A stretch of DNA of 62,306 bases, from assembly GCA_947259645.1 (NCBI GenBank), contig CAMYND010000003.1, positions 1-62,306 on the forward strand, written 5' to 3'. Under the pieces are notes generated by a model. The model saw only the letters and a list, made by a program, of their open reading frames with translations, was not told the DNA's origin and made no database searches. Positions 18,201-26,000 of the stretch are shown piece by piece (position 1 is the stretch's first letter; the number at the start of each line of letters is the position of its first letter). This DNA is from Thermodesulfovibrionia bacterium. GTDB taxonomy: Bacteria > Nitrospirota > Thermodesulfovibrionia > UBA6902. A program made the translations under genes and the position numbers.

Positions 18201-18812
18201 CTTGAGCGCACAAATATTGACCTGTCATTAGCCTATGACAAAACAATCGAAGGCTGGTCAAGGGCCATGGACATGAGAGACAAGGAAACTGAAGGGCACT
18301 CCCAGAGAGTTACAGAACTGACCATACGGATCGCCCAGGAACTGGGGATAGACGACAAAAGCCTCGTTCATATAAGGAGAGGCGCGCTTCTTCATGACAT
18401 GGGGAAACTTGGCATTCCTGACAGCATACTCCTGAAACCCGGAAAACTGACTGAAGAAGAATGGGTCATCATGAAAAAACATCCTGAATTCGCATATGAA
18501 ATGCTCCATCCGATCGAACACCTCAGATCTGCCCTGGACATACCCTACTACCATCATGAAAAGTGGGACGGCACCGGTTACCCCAAAGGCCTCAGTGGTG
18601 AAGATATCCCTGTCTCAGCCAGAATATTCGCTATCGTTGATGTCTGGGACGCCCTGTGTTCAGACCGTCCATACCGGCCCGGATGGCCAAAGGAAAAGGT
18701 AATGGACCATATACGTTCCCTTTCAGGATCTCACTTTGACGCGGAGATCGTTGAAATATTCTTTAAAATAGAGTGGGAAGTACGTTCCGGTGAGTTAACA
18801 ATCTCTTCATAG
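15297..18812 (+). CDS. Membrane multi-sensor HD-GYP protein (7TM-GAF-PAS-PAS-GAF-HD-GYP)
   Basis: A 1171-residue signalling protein. Residues 5-220 form a seven-helix membrane module like the N-termini of PrsK-type histidine kinases, and a further hydrophobic pair spans about 225-275. Then come a GAF-like domain (300-470), a coiled coil (475-555), two PAS domains (about 560-670 and 680-790), a GAF domain (806-960) and HD-GYP (985-1165). The HD-GYP motifs HDMGKLG (near 1031) and HHEKWDGTGYP (near 1085) are intact, so it probably hydrolyses c-di-GMP. The second PAS has the motif CYEKYHG followed by C-P-G-C-D-C. There is no GGDEF and no kinase domain. The start is a TTG with AAAGGA upstream; the next ATG would remove a helix. 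Confidence 0.85.
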   Translation: MNLFALTTLSCGIASIILSVIAFCFGKTRLHRQLFFFNAMVAVWGMGLFFAGIAQSEDLALASWKIATMGGILIGPAFYHLISILCGTSRKSLQYFGYIQGAILAVATVGTDLVINSTRYVYGLHYIVATYPFTFLLGIYALFVGLSFLKLFRHMYELTGYKRLQAQYIAGGFSIGFFGATTAFLPAYSIDVMYPFGNFGITIYCMIVTYSIIRHRIMDIRIVVKKSLVYSLSVSLITALYIVLVLLATKYLSHLTHISSLSITAASALIIALLFTPLKNRVQLFIEKLFYKSTPDYYKIIQNTSHKLASSIQLDQIYQILVDSIQNTLNLKTAYLLAAREECFEPVYFRLANNKSVERENAPGHSSESDVKENLTDNNKKKRLSRSGQLLKLLKCNYMITKDEVIGLYNDERKEQIKEEFELFNGEVAVQMHVDGKMAYVLVLGGSLSEDPLSDKEITMVKTLVSQASLALKNGKLYEELDRRVEKRTEELSLANDNLNIEIAERKVIENELQSIQKELEHRVDERTSDLKKVNEKLETEILDRRRAEEHMIKAYQLSHKILEKSPIGIYMVDNNGSVEYVNKAMLDINGETHKQFAGNSIFELGSYADLGLDEKIKNTLKGTPFVMGPLEYRSEFGKRTRIAKIHGFPVSEEDDKKALIFFEDLTELHTIREELFLARNDWEETFNTITDIITVHDRDFNIIGANDAAKLLLNLPELEMNKKIKCYEKYHGTDSPPDGCPGCDCLKSNEPGIYEVYEPHLNAYIEIRSIPRFDNNDRFSGVIHICRDITKRKENEALIQTSMNRLNALRSIDKAIIGSIDLNMTLDIFLHQVTSELKVDAASVLLLNKKNQMMKYVSSKGFRSNALKHTLLRLGDGLAGRAAVERRIIEVQNLKEIPDPFVRSKEFEQEGFVSYFAVPLIAKGDVKGVLELFHRSEMMASADWLEFLESITDQGAIAIDNSTMFNDLERTNIDLSLAYDKTIEGWSRAMDMRDKETEGHSQRVTELTIRIAQELGIDDKSLVHIRRGALLHDMGKLGIPDSILLKPGKLTEEEWVIMKKHPEFAYEMLHPIEHLRSALDIPYYHHEKWDGTGYPKGLSGEDIPVSARIFAIVDVWDALCSDRPYRPGWPKEKVMDHIRSLSGSHFDAEIVEIFFKIEWEVRSGELTISS

Positions 18813-18829
18813 AGAAATAATCGTCTTCA

Positions 18830-18859
18830 TTGACAGAGCGCAAATTCAAAAGCTAAAAT
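18830..18859 (+). promoter_or_regulatory. Sigma-70-type promoter for the FmdB-like gene
   Basis: TTGACA (18830-18835), an 18-base spacer and TAAAAT (18854-18859) lie 29 bases before the start codon, with a GGAGG Shine-Dalgarno between. The gene is probably transcribed independently of the HD-GYP gene before it. Confidence 0.65.
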
Positions 18860-18887
18860 AACAGATAGACTTTTGGAGGTTTAATAT

Positions 18888-19091
18888 ATGCCAATTTATG
18901 AATATCAATGCTTAGAATGTAATGAAAAGTTTGCTCTTTTGCAAAGCCTGTATCCGGCGGAAAATGATACGCAGTGCCCAAAATGCTCTTCCAGTGATGT
19001 GAAAAAGGTGCTGTCCTCCTTTAGCTGCAATTCCGGGGATTCTGTCTCATCTTCTGCTCCCGCTCCCAGGTTCGGCGGAGGGGGCGGCTGA
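18888..19091 (+). CDS. FmdB-family zinc-ribbon protein
   Basis: A 67-residue protein opening MPIYEYQCLEC, the FmdB signature. Two cysteine pairs (C8-x2-C11 and C31-x2-C34) form a zinc ribbon. The tail is low complexity and ends in glycine repeats. FmdB proteins were named as putative regulators of formamidase/amidase genes, but their role is generally unknown. A GGAGG and a near-consensus promoter precede it. Confidence 0.9.
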   Translation: MPIYEYQCLECNEKFALLQSLYPAENDTQCPKCSSSDVKKVLSSFSCNSGDSVSSSAPAPRFGGGGG

Positions 19092-19166
19092 GGCATCTCA
19101 TCCTGCTAGACAGTTGTCTGGCACCTTACAATTTAAACATTAAGCCTATTTAGTAAATGTTATTCA

Positions 19167-20030
19167 TCAGGCTATAAGGCTATTCCAGTCGGATGAAAAC
19201 CGTTCCATTCCCTTCACGGTCAGGTCATGGGCTATGTTGTAATCCTGCCATTTTCCGGAAAGGTCTATCTCCTGATAGGGGATGGCTTTCAGGTCACCGG
19301 CATTATATTTGAACTCATCCCCCGGCACGGTCATACCATTCTGGCCCCATTCCTTCAAAGCCTTGAAAGGAGCTGTAATGATATCAGATCCCAATTTGAG
19401 CGCGTAGAGCATATGGTCATATGATCTGACGCTTGCGGTTAAGACTTCTACATGGCCGTCACTATTTTTGTACATTTTGATTATGTTAGCGATAAGATCC
19501 ATGCCGTTCTCATTGAGATCATCAAGTCTGCCGATAAAGGGAGAAACAAAGACATCGCCTTTTTTCGCCCCTGCTGTTGCAGCATACACAGCTGCTGCCT
19601 GCTGCTGCTGAAAACAGAGGGTCATATTAACCCGCATGCCCTCTTTAATAGACCTCTCTGCCGCTTTAAAACCTTCATGTGATGAGGGGTACTTGATATG
19701 GGCATTGGGGATCCATGAAAACATTTCCTTCCCCTGCTCAAACATCTGATCTGCCCCTGTTGAGAGGTCAGAATATACTTCAACGGATATGGAGCCATCA
19801 GGAATCAGGTCTGATAATTCTTTCACTACACCCTTATAAAAATCGTAAATTTCCGTTTCACTGAACTTGTCCCCCCGCTCGAGACGGTCGCGTGCCTCAG
19901 GGTTCTTTGCTATAAGCGTGGGATTTGTAGTCTGGCCGTCGACAAAACCGATGAGTTTAATAAGCTCTTTGGTTTCATCAGGGTCTCCTCCATCAAGAAA
20001 TATTTTCGTCTTAAGGTTTTCAGGTCTCAT
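19167..20030 (-). CDS. tal: Transaldolase
   Basis: A 287-residue class I aldolase-fold transaldolase of the pentose phosphate pathway. The early motif VDGQTTNPTLIAKNP (30-44) is typical, and the Schiff-base lysine is probably K113 in AHIKYPSSHEG. The later motifs VSPFIGRLDD and TASVRSYDHM are also present. Its ATG overlaps the tkt stop as ATGA, so the two enzymes are translationally coupled for non-oxidative pentose interconversion. Confidence 0.9.
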   Translation of the reverse strand: MRPENLKTKIFLDGGDPDETKELIKLIGFVDGQTTNPTLIAKNPEARDRLERGDKFSETEIYDFYKGVVKELSDLIPDGSISVEVYSDLSTGADQMFEQGKEMFSWIPNAHIKYPSSHEGFKAAERSIKEGMRVNMTLCFQQQQAAAVYAATAGAKKGDVFVSPFIGRLDDLNENGMDLIANIIKMYKNSDGHVEVLTASVRSYDHMLYALKLGSDIITAPFKALKEWGQNGMTVPGDEFKYNAGDLKAIPYQEIDLSGKWQDYNIAHDLTVKGMERFSSDWNSLIA

Positions 20031-21862
20031 AACAGACTCCTCACTTTCGATATAATTGCACTGCCTGATATTCCCTCATAGTCAAGCAGTTCATCAGGTT
20101 TACCGCTTCTCGGCATTTTTCTGACAGCAAGGGAATGAACCGGGATGTGGGTTTCCGTAAGGGCGCTTCTTACTGCTTCACCGATTCCCCCTTCACTGAA
20201 ATGGTCTTCCACCGTTATAATCGCACGCGTACTCTTTGCAGCATCCAGGAGAGTCACCGTGTCAACAGGCTTCACACTGTAGAGGTCAATGACCCTGATA
20301 TGAATATTCTCGTTCTGCAATTCCTCGTAGGCCTTGAGTGCCTCATGAAGAGTAATCCCGGCCCCAATAACGGTCAGGGCATCATCATCGCTTTTTCTCA
20401 GTACTTTAGACCCTCCTATCTCAAATGCTTCATCACTCGTATAGAGTATCGGGGTCGCGCTTCTCGTTGTCCTGATATAGGAAATGCCTCTGTGTTCAGC
20501 CATTTTCTCAATGAGTCTTTCCGTGGATACCGCGTCGCTGGGATAGAGTACAACACTGCCAAGGATAGCCCTGAACATGGCAAGGTCTTCCAGGCCCATC
20601 TGTGAGGCACCGTCTTCACCAATCGAGACACCGGCATGTGAGCCGCAGAACTTGATATTCGCTTCTGAGTACTGCCCCATTCTTATCTGATCATAGGCCC
20701 GTGTCAAAAATGCGGCAAAGGTTGATACAAATGGGATTTTCCCCCGCGTTGAAAACCCCATGGCAGCGCCAACCATATTTTGCTCCGCAATAAACATTTC
20801 AAAGAAATTTTCAGGGTAGGCGTTTTTGAATGTCTCCGCAAAGGTTGAATTGCTAACCTCAGCATCCAGAACAACCATCTGGGGATAAGCCGGGAATATG
20901 CGCTTGAGAGCATTGCCATAGGCCTTTCTTGTTGCCATGGGCGTATCAGGACTGTATGCTGGTCCATCGATAGTATCAGATCTGTTCTGGCCCGGCGACA
21001 AGTTCTCTGGTTTCTGAATTTCGCCCCTGAGGCTCGTATCAACTGATCCTATCTCCTTGAGTGCAACTTCAAGGTCCTCTTTATTGAGAGGTTTCCCGTG
21101 CCAGCCATCCTTATTCTCTATCAGCGACACCCCTTTACCTTTCAGGGTCTTGGCGATAATCATGAAAGGCCTGTCCTGAGATGAGCCTGTCTTTTCATAC
21201 GCAGAAAGAATCTCTTTTATGGAGTGGCCATCAATAACCACTGTGTCCCACCCGAATGATGCGATGCGGTCTCTGTATCCATCAACGTCATGACCGTACA
21301 TGGTTTCGCCGCGCTGCCCCAGGCGGTTCACATCCAGAATCCCCACGAGATTATCAAGCTTGTAATGTGCTGCTACCTGCAGTGCCTCCCACTGGGAGCC
21401 CTCTGCCATCTCGCTGTCTCCAAGCAATACATAGGTCTTGTACGGGAGTTTGTCTATATACTTCGCGCTCAGGGCTATTCCAACACCAACAGACAGCCCC
21501 TGACCAAGTGATCCCGTGGCAGCCTCAACAAAATTAAACTCTTTTGTAGGGTGACCCTCAAGACGTGAACCGAATTTCCTCAGGCTCATCAATTCCTTCT
21601 CCTCAAGTACACCGGCAGCAACCCATTGTGCGTAATAAAGTGGTGAGGCATGGCCTTTTGAAAATATAAGCCTGTCATTGTTGGGATGAGCGGGGTTACC
21701 CGTGTCAAACCTGAATGTGCCTCCAAATAATAAGGCTGTCATCAGATCAGTAGCGGAGAGGGAAGACGTTGGATGTCCTGACCCCGCATTTGTTGTGGAA
21801 ATAAGGCTGTAGTAACGAATTAATTTTGCAATTTCCTGCAGCGTGCCCTGGTCATTCACCAT
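20027..21862 (-). CDS. tkt: Transketolase
   Basis: A single-chain transketolase of 611 residues, TPP-dependent, moving two-carbon units between sugar phosphates. The N-terminal PP domain carries GHPTSSLS and the TPP/Mg motif GDSEMAEGSQ near 147. The Pyr domain carries the conserved catalytic region EQNMVGAAMGFS, and the C-terminal domain follows. It is the first gene of a tkt-tal operon, with an AAGGAG before the ATG and a strong promoter about 55 bases upstream. In some bacteria this protein is split into two subunits; here it is fused. Confidence 0.95.
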   Translation of the reverse strand: MVNDQGTLQEIAKLIRYYSLISTTNAGSGHPTSSLSATDLMTALLFGGTFRFDTGNPAHPNNDRLIFSKGHASPLYYAQWVAAGVLEEKELMSLRKFGSRLEGHPTKEFNFVEAATGSLGQGLSVGVGIALSAKYIDKLPYKTYVLLGDSEMAEGSQWEALQVAAHYKLDNLVGILDVNRLGQRGETMYGHDVDGYRDRIASFGWDTVVIDGHSIKEILSAYEKTGSSQDRPFMIIAKTLKGKGVSLIENKDGWHGKPLNKEDLEVALKEIGSVDTSLRGEIQKPENLSPGQNRSDTIDGPAYSPDTPMATRKAYGNALKRIFPAYPQMVVLDAEVSNSTFAETFKNAYPENFFEMFIAEQNMVGAAMGFSTRGKIPFVSTFAAFLTRAYDQIRMGQYSEANIKFCGSHAGVSIGEDGASQMGLEDLAMFRAILGSVVLYPSDAVSTERLIEKMAEHRGISYIRTTRSATPILYTSDEAFEIGGSKVLRKSDDDALTVIGAGITLHEALKAYEELQNENIHIRVIDLYSVKPVDTVTLLDAAKSTRAIITVEDHFSEGGIGEAVRSALTETHIPVHSLAVRKMPRSGKPDELLDYEGISGSAIISKVRSLL

Positions 21863-21914
21863 GCTTCTCCTTAACGTACGTATTTACACTGTACAGCGTT
21901 TCTTATTCCCCTGC

Positions 21915-21943
21915 ATTATAAAGTTTGACGACTGAATATGCAA
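21915..21943 (-). promoter_or_regulatory. Sigma-70-type promoter for tkt-tal
   Basis: On the minus strand TTGCAT (21938-21943), a 17-base spacer and a perfect TATAAT (21915-21920) lie about 53 bases upstream of tkt. The remaining part of the 251-base gap to the TPR gene shows no ORF or obvious hairpin. Confidence 0.7.
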
Positions 21944-22113
21944 TTATTATCCCAAGGAAGCCAGATAGATTCCTGCCATAAATCACCTGCTGCATCAGTC
22001 TGCACAGGGGCACTTCGGCCACGCACTGTCACATGTCATCTCAGTCTTCATGGAAGTCCATGATAAATGCTCGACCAGCAGTGCTGTCCGGTTCATTCTG
22101 TGCAGATGAATAC

Positions 22114-22683
22114 TCAATGCAATGTTTCTTTATCGATTATTGTATTTATATGACGGACTTCGTCATCGGACAGCGTTGTTGACAATGGCTTTGCTTTATC
22201 TGATACAATCGTCAAAACTCTGTCAAACTGAGTCCTGCACAATGCAATGGTATCTTCAAGACCGTGCGCGCTCGTCTCAGGAATTGCTGCCGCGATCTGA
22301 ATATTTTTTTTCGCTTCAACTTCATTCCCAATCTGTGCATATGCCGCACCCCGTGCCATATAAGCCGCAATATTGTCCGGTTGAATCTGTATGGTCGTGT
22401 CAAAGTCCACAATTGCTTCCTTATAATGATTCTTTGTCATGTAGGCTATTCCCCGGTAAAAATGGGCCCTCACATTATCATCATTCATCTGGACCGCTGC
22501 ACTGAAATCTTTAATCGCATCCTCTTCATGCCTCGCTTGCAGATACGCCACCCCCCGGCTGAGATAAGCAATTTCCGTTGTTTCACCCGCGTCAATCGCT
22601 CTGGAAAAGGCGGTTATGCTTTCTCTTATTTTTCCCTTTATGAAAAGTCTCTGCGCGTTTTTAAATATTTTTTTTGCCTCCAT
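22114..22683 (-). CDS. Tetratricopeptide-repeat protein
   Basis: A 189-residue protein with about four TPR units between residues 1 and 140. Repeat signatures such as AYLSRGVAYLQ, AHFYRGIAYMTKNHYKEAIVDFDTTI and AAYMARGAAYAQIG are clear. There is no signal peptide or other domain, so it is probably a cytoplasmic adaptor. The C-terminal 50 residues do not match the repeat. No functional partner is evident; it stands alone on the minus strand, divergent from the small cysteine-rich gene. Confidence 0.85.
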   Translation of the reverse strand: MEAKKIFKNAQRLFIKGKIRESITAFSRAIDAGETTEIAYLSRGVAYLQARHEEDAIKDFSAAVQMNDDNVRAHFYRGIAYMTKNHYKEAIVDFDTTIQIQPDNIAAYMARGAAYAQIGNEVEAKKNIQIAAAIPETSAHGLEDTIALCRTQFDRVLTIVSDKAKPLSTTLSDDEVRHINTIIDKETLH

Positions 22684-22807
22684 GGCATCACCTTATGACA
22701 AAAGGCCTGATTTACTAATCAGTATCCTTAATCATTTGACTCATTGTAGTTATTAAAAATACGTTAATCACTCACTATCAACTATAAGTCCATACCATAC
22801 CCTCGAA

Positions 22808-22823
22808 TATGATATATATCATA
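22808..22823. promoter_or_regulatory. 16-base perfect AT-rich palindrome in a divergent intergenic region
   Basis: TATGATATATATCATA reads the same on both strands. It lies between the divergent TPR gene and the small cysteine-rich gene, about 45 bases upstream of the latter's -10 box, where an operator could sit. AT-rich palindromes also arise by chance. Confidence 0.35.
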
Positions 22824-22864
22824 GTTAATAATCGTAACTGTGTATTCTCTGTTCCACACCAGGC

Positions 22865-22873
22865 TGGTATAAT
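22865..22873 (+). promoter_or_regulatory. Extended -10 promoter, probably giving a leaderless transcript
   Basis: TGGTATAAT (TGN plus a perfect TATAAT at 22868-22873) ends 7 bases before the ATG at 22881. No Shine-Dalgarno lies between, so transcription would begin at or next to the start codon. Confidence 0.5.
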
Positions 22874-22880
22874 AGATTTT

Positions 22881-23036
22881 ATGCCTGACAAGAGAACATC
22901 ACGTAAGCGCCCTGTGAAAAAAAGCGCTCCTGATCCATCTCCTGAAACGCCCTGCTATAACAGAGACTGCAAGCTGAGAAAGCAGAAGTCGTGTAAAGGA
23001 TTTGAAGCATGCCCGGGATTCAAAGGAAATAAGTGA
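22881..23036 (+). CDS. Small cysteine-rich basic protein of unknown function
   Basis: A 51-residue ORF with a lysine/arginine-rich first half and a compact cysteine motif C-x4-C-x7-C-x5-C in the second half, which may bind zinc. I do not recognise the family. The frame extends upstream to 22809, but the ATG at 22881 sits 7 bases after an extended -10 box and starts the compositionally biased part. The cysteine spacing and promoter argue that it is real; the absence of a ribosome-binding site argues that, if real, it is translated from a leaderless mRNA. Confidence 0.5.
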   Translation: MPDKRTSRKRPVKKSAPDPSPETPCYNRDCKLRKQKSCKGFEACPGFKGNK

Positions 23037-23053
23037 CGTAATGTGCTGCCACG

Positions 23054-23332
23054 CTAGAGAATGACCCGGTAGACACCGAGCCAGATCAGGCATCCGGAGA
23101 AGGCAATAACCTTTTCAATAACAGTCAGCCTCTTTGTCAGGACAAGTGAATAAAGGCTTAGGGGAGATGTGAGGAAACAGGCAGTGAAGTACACCCACTT
23201 CGGCACCTCTTCTTTACGCTCTTTATCAGGGAAATTCGAGCAAAAGGGGCATTCGATCTCATTATCAATCCTGTGTCCGCACCGTGCACAGCGAGTAATG
23301 CCAAGAATTTCATCCTTTTCCTCATCCCGCAT
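23054..23332 (-). CDS. Small zinc-ribbon membrane protein
   Basis: A 92-residue protein with an N-terminal zinc ribbon (CARCGHRI then CPFC) followed by two hydrophobic helices (about 46-66 and 71-91). The topology suggests a cytoplasmic ribbon anchored in the membrane. The function is unknown. It is 13 bases downstream of the methyltransferase gene on the same strand and probably cotranscribed. Confidence 0.75.
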   Translation of the reverse strand: MRDEEKDEILGITRCARCGHRIDNEIECPFCSNFPDKERKEEVPKWVYFTACFLTSPLSLYSLVLTKRLTVIEKVIAFSGCLIWLGVYRVIL

Positions 23333-23345
23333 GCCGTCCCTTCCG

Positions 23346-24038
23346 CTACTTCAGCGCAAACTCGAGGATATACTGGTAGGGGAGAAACTCATGAGTTGCT
23401 ATCGGTCTGTACCCTGCCCTGTCCAGTTCCTGAATAACGACTTTTTTTGCCAGCGTATGCACAGGCGGCGGGCAGACAGGACATGGCTTGTTGTAGAAAT
23501 CAACAATTACCAGTCTTCCGTCCTTTTTTATCGCCTTTCTGATCTTTTCAAAATAGCTGGCTCTATTTTCGATATGGTGGTATGTGTTGCAGAGAAAGAC
23601 AAGGTCAAATGATGCAGGGGTCAGCTCCGGATCATCTTTTTTCACCACCCTTGCATGATAATTCTCAAGATGAAGCCGTTGAGCATCCTGCTTCATGTAA
23701 TCTACCATTGACTGTTCAATGTCAAGTCCAATGGCCTTGCCACGAGGACCAACTGACCGGGCAAAATGGCGTGTAAAATAGCCGGTACCAGCGCCGATGT
23801 CAGCAACTGCGTCACCGGGCTTTAATTGAAGGGCCGCAACCACTTCAGCAGGTTTTTGCCATTCTTCGCGTCCCGGGTCTTCAAACCTCGCCTCCCATAC
23901 AGCAATATCATCAAACCTGTGCTGGGGAACTTCAGATTGATGAGCCTGATGATTGGAACATGCAGCAGGCACGGATATAAAAAGTAACAGATAAATAAGG
24001 GTTAAAAACCGTTTCTTCACGACAATCTTCTCTGTCAT
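23346..24038 (-). CDS. Class I SAM-dependent methyltransferase with lipoprotein-type signal
   Basis: A 230-residue protein. Residues 1-27 look like a lipoprotein signal: basic start, hydrophobic core, then PAAC as a lipobox-like site. The mature part is a Rossmann-fold methyltransferase with motif I VADIGAGTGYFTRHFA, motif II IGLDIE, and the later YHHIENR and GRLVIVDFY motifs. It follows the family of signal-bearing methyltransferases seen in many Gram-negatives. The substrate is unknown, and SAM supply outside the cytoplasm is puzzling. The segment NKPCPVCPPP near the C-terminus is an unusual cysteine/proline insert. Confidence 0.8.
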   Translation of the reverse strand: MTEKIVVKKRFLTLIYLLLFISVPAACSNHQAHQSEVPQHRFDDIAVWEARFEDPGREEWQKPAEVVAALQLKPGDAVADIGAGTGYFTRHFARSVGPRGKAIGLDIEQSMVDYMKQDAQRLHLENYHARVVKKDDPELTPASFDLVFLCNTYHHIENRASYFEKIRKAIKKDGRLVIVDFYNKPCPVCPPPVHTLAKKVVIQELDRAGYRPIATHEFLPYQYILEFALK

Positions 24039-24085
24039 AATTCCTCCATGGTCTCATAGTTCGTTCAGGGCACACCAGCCCCTGA

Positions 24086-24535
24086 CTATACTGTAGCAGG
24101 GTCTTCAGGAGGCAGCGCAGCCTCGTCAAACGGCATGACACCAAGCTGTGTCATAACGTTTTGAAGTCGATCCAACAGGGACGCGCAGTCATACCCGACC
24201 AACTCTTCTTTAAGTGCGTTATCAACGATCTCGTTCAATGCGTCATACTCCAGGCTATTATCAATTATTCCCGATTCCTGAAGGAATATGTAGATAGTTC
24301 TATCATCCCTGAAGTCCCTGTCAGGGTTCTGCCGTGCAAGGTGTTCGTTCTCCGGAATCTGGACATACCACTGAAGGGCTGAGTTCAGGGCGTCATAGAG
24401 CGTCAATATTCCCAGCGATATTTTACCGTTCTCGCCAACCCTTCTCCTGCCGCACCTTATATGAAGTCTGGCACGCATCAGCAGACTTTCAACAGGTCCG
24501 TATTTGTGTTCGTCTATTAATCCGAAGTGGGGCAT
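24086..24535 (-). CDS. Conserved-looking hypothetical protein
   Basis: A 149-residue soluble, acidic, helix-rich protein with no signal peptide or membrane segment. I do not recognise a domain. The codon pattern and an AAGGAA before the ATG support a real gene. Notable segments are MRARLHIRCGRRRVGENG near 20 and a stretch of predicted helices to the end. It is 47 bases upstream of the methyltransferase gene and probably heads the same minus-strand unit. An 18-base palindrome lies just upstream of its start. Confidence 0.7.
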   Translation of the reverse strand: MPHFGLIDEHKYGPVESLLMRARLHIRCGRRRVGENGKISLGILTLYDALNSALQWYVQIPENEHLARQNPDRDFRDDRTIYIFLQESGIIDNSLEYDALNEIVDNALKEELVGYDCASLLDRLQNVMTQLGVMPFDEAALPPEDPATV

Positions 24536-24598
24536 TCTATTTCCTTACAGCAACGTTAAAGGCATTTCCCGCGTAAAACCAGATTCCAACCAGTTTAT

Positions 24599-24616
24599 CA
24601 TATTTAGCTAAATATG
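24599..24616. promoter_or_regulatory. 18-base perfect palindrome, candidate operator
   Basis: CATATTTAGCTAAATATG is a perfect inverted repeat. It lies in the 248-base gap between the divergent hypothetical gene (start 24535) and the HD-GYP response regulator (start 24784), 64 bases from the former. The length and central placement suit a dimeric regulator. Confidence 0.45.
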
Positions 24617-24783
24617 GATAAAGACACTCCGGGCTCCATATATAAAATACATTATTTTAATCAGCCAGAAATCTCTCTACTCCATAAAAAGCCATTATTT
24701 ATTCAAGGTTTTACTGTAATTTTCCGTAAATAAAAAAGGACATGATAATCCAGATAACCCTGATAGAGAGAGAGAAATAGCAG

Positions 24784-25758
24784 ATGCTGTCTTCTGTGCT
24801 GTTCGTTGATGATGACGTCGATGTATTGAGTTCCATCGACAAATTATTTACGGGAATTGATTTGAACGTCTTTCATGCCCTGAACGCGGATGAAGCCTTT
24901 GAGATCATAGGCAATGAAGAGATCGCGGTCATCGTCTCTGACTATGCAATGCCGGGCATGAAAGGAACAGAGCTGTTGTCAAGAGTAAAATCTCTCTCTC
25001 CGGATACCTTACGAATGTTGATGACCACTCATCGAAACCTTGATGTGGCAGTTAATGCGATTAATGAAGGTGAAATATTCAGGTTTATTGTCAAGCCATG
25101 GGACAATGAGGGCATGGCCGAAACAGTTCAGGAAGCGGTCCACAGGTACAGCCTTATTCAGTCATTAAGAAATAACAGTGAAACAACCCTTCTTTCCGTT
25201 TCACAGACAATAGAGCTCAAAGACCCTTATACAAGGGGGCACTGTGAAAGAGTCGCCAGATACTCGCTGATGACAGCCCGGGAACTGGGGCTTTCTGCTG
25301 CCTCTCTCGATTCAATCAAGTATGGGAGCTGGTTGCATGACTGCGGAAAAATAGGTGTGCCGGAGCATATCCTGAACAAGGCAGGGCCTCTTGATGAAAT
25401 GGAATTCGACATTATAAAAAAGCACCCTGACTGGGGCGCGGAAGTGGCACGGCAGGCAAATTTGTCTCAGACAGTCATAAATATCATCCTCTACCACCAT
25501 GAAAGGTATGACGGGTCAGGATATCCATCAGGCATTCAAGGGGAAAAGATTCCGATCGAAGCTAAAATTGTAGCTGTCTCAGATATCTTTGACGCCCTTA
25601 CCAGTGACCGAGCATACAGGGCCAAATACGACAACGCGCGGGCTGTTAATATCATACTCAAGATGAGCGGCAATATTCTTGACCCCGTTGTCATTGATGC
25701 CTTTGTCTTTAAGGGGATGAAATTCAGCAGAGGCAGCTCACCCATTCTGTCCGGTTGA
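24784..25758 (+). CDS. Response regulator with HD-GYP output domain
   Basis: A 324-residue RpfG-type protein. The receiver domain (1-120) has the acidic pocket D9-D11, phosphoacceptor D53 in VSDYAMPGM, a T-rich switch (MTTH) and the lysine in IVKPWD. The HD-GYP domain (about 135-315) has HDCGKIG and HHERYDGSGYP intact, so phosphorylation probably controls c-di-GMP hydrolysis. No cognate kinase is adjacent. It is one of two HD-GYP genes in the window. Confidence 0.92.
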   Translation: MLSSVLFVDDDVDVLSSIDKLFTGIDLNVFHALNADEAFEIIGNEEIAVIVSDYAMPGMKGTELLSRVKSLSPDTLRMLMTTHRNLDVAVNAINEGEIFRFIVKPWDNEGMAETVQEAVHRYSLIQSLRNNSETTLLSVSQTIELKDPYTRGHCERVARYSLMTARELGLSAASLDSIKYGSWLHDCGKIGVPEHILNKAGPLDEMEFDIIKKHPDWGAEVARQANLSQTVINIILYHHERYDGSGYPSGIQGEKIPIEAKIVAVSDIFDALTSDRAYRAKYDNARAVNIILKMSGNILDPVVIDAFVFKGMKFSRGSSPILSG

Positions 25759-26000
25759 TTAACCATACCTCGTCTTTTGTCTTGTCTCATCCAGACGTAC
25801 CTTCAAGAACCAGTCTCACTGACCTTTTCCTTTTCATATGATATTCTATACCTAGTAAGGATACAGGATGATAACTGCGTATCTCTTCTATACGGATGAG
25901 GTTCCCTGTGTCAAGCGCAAACGTGCTCGATGTAAGGCCATTGCCGAAAATTAACCATATCAGTCAGATGTGCTGAACGTTCAAAGATAAGAGGGTGTTG

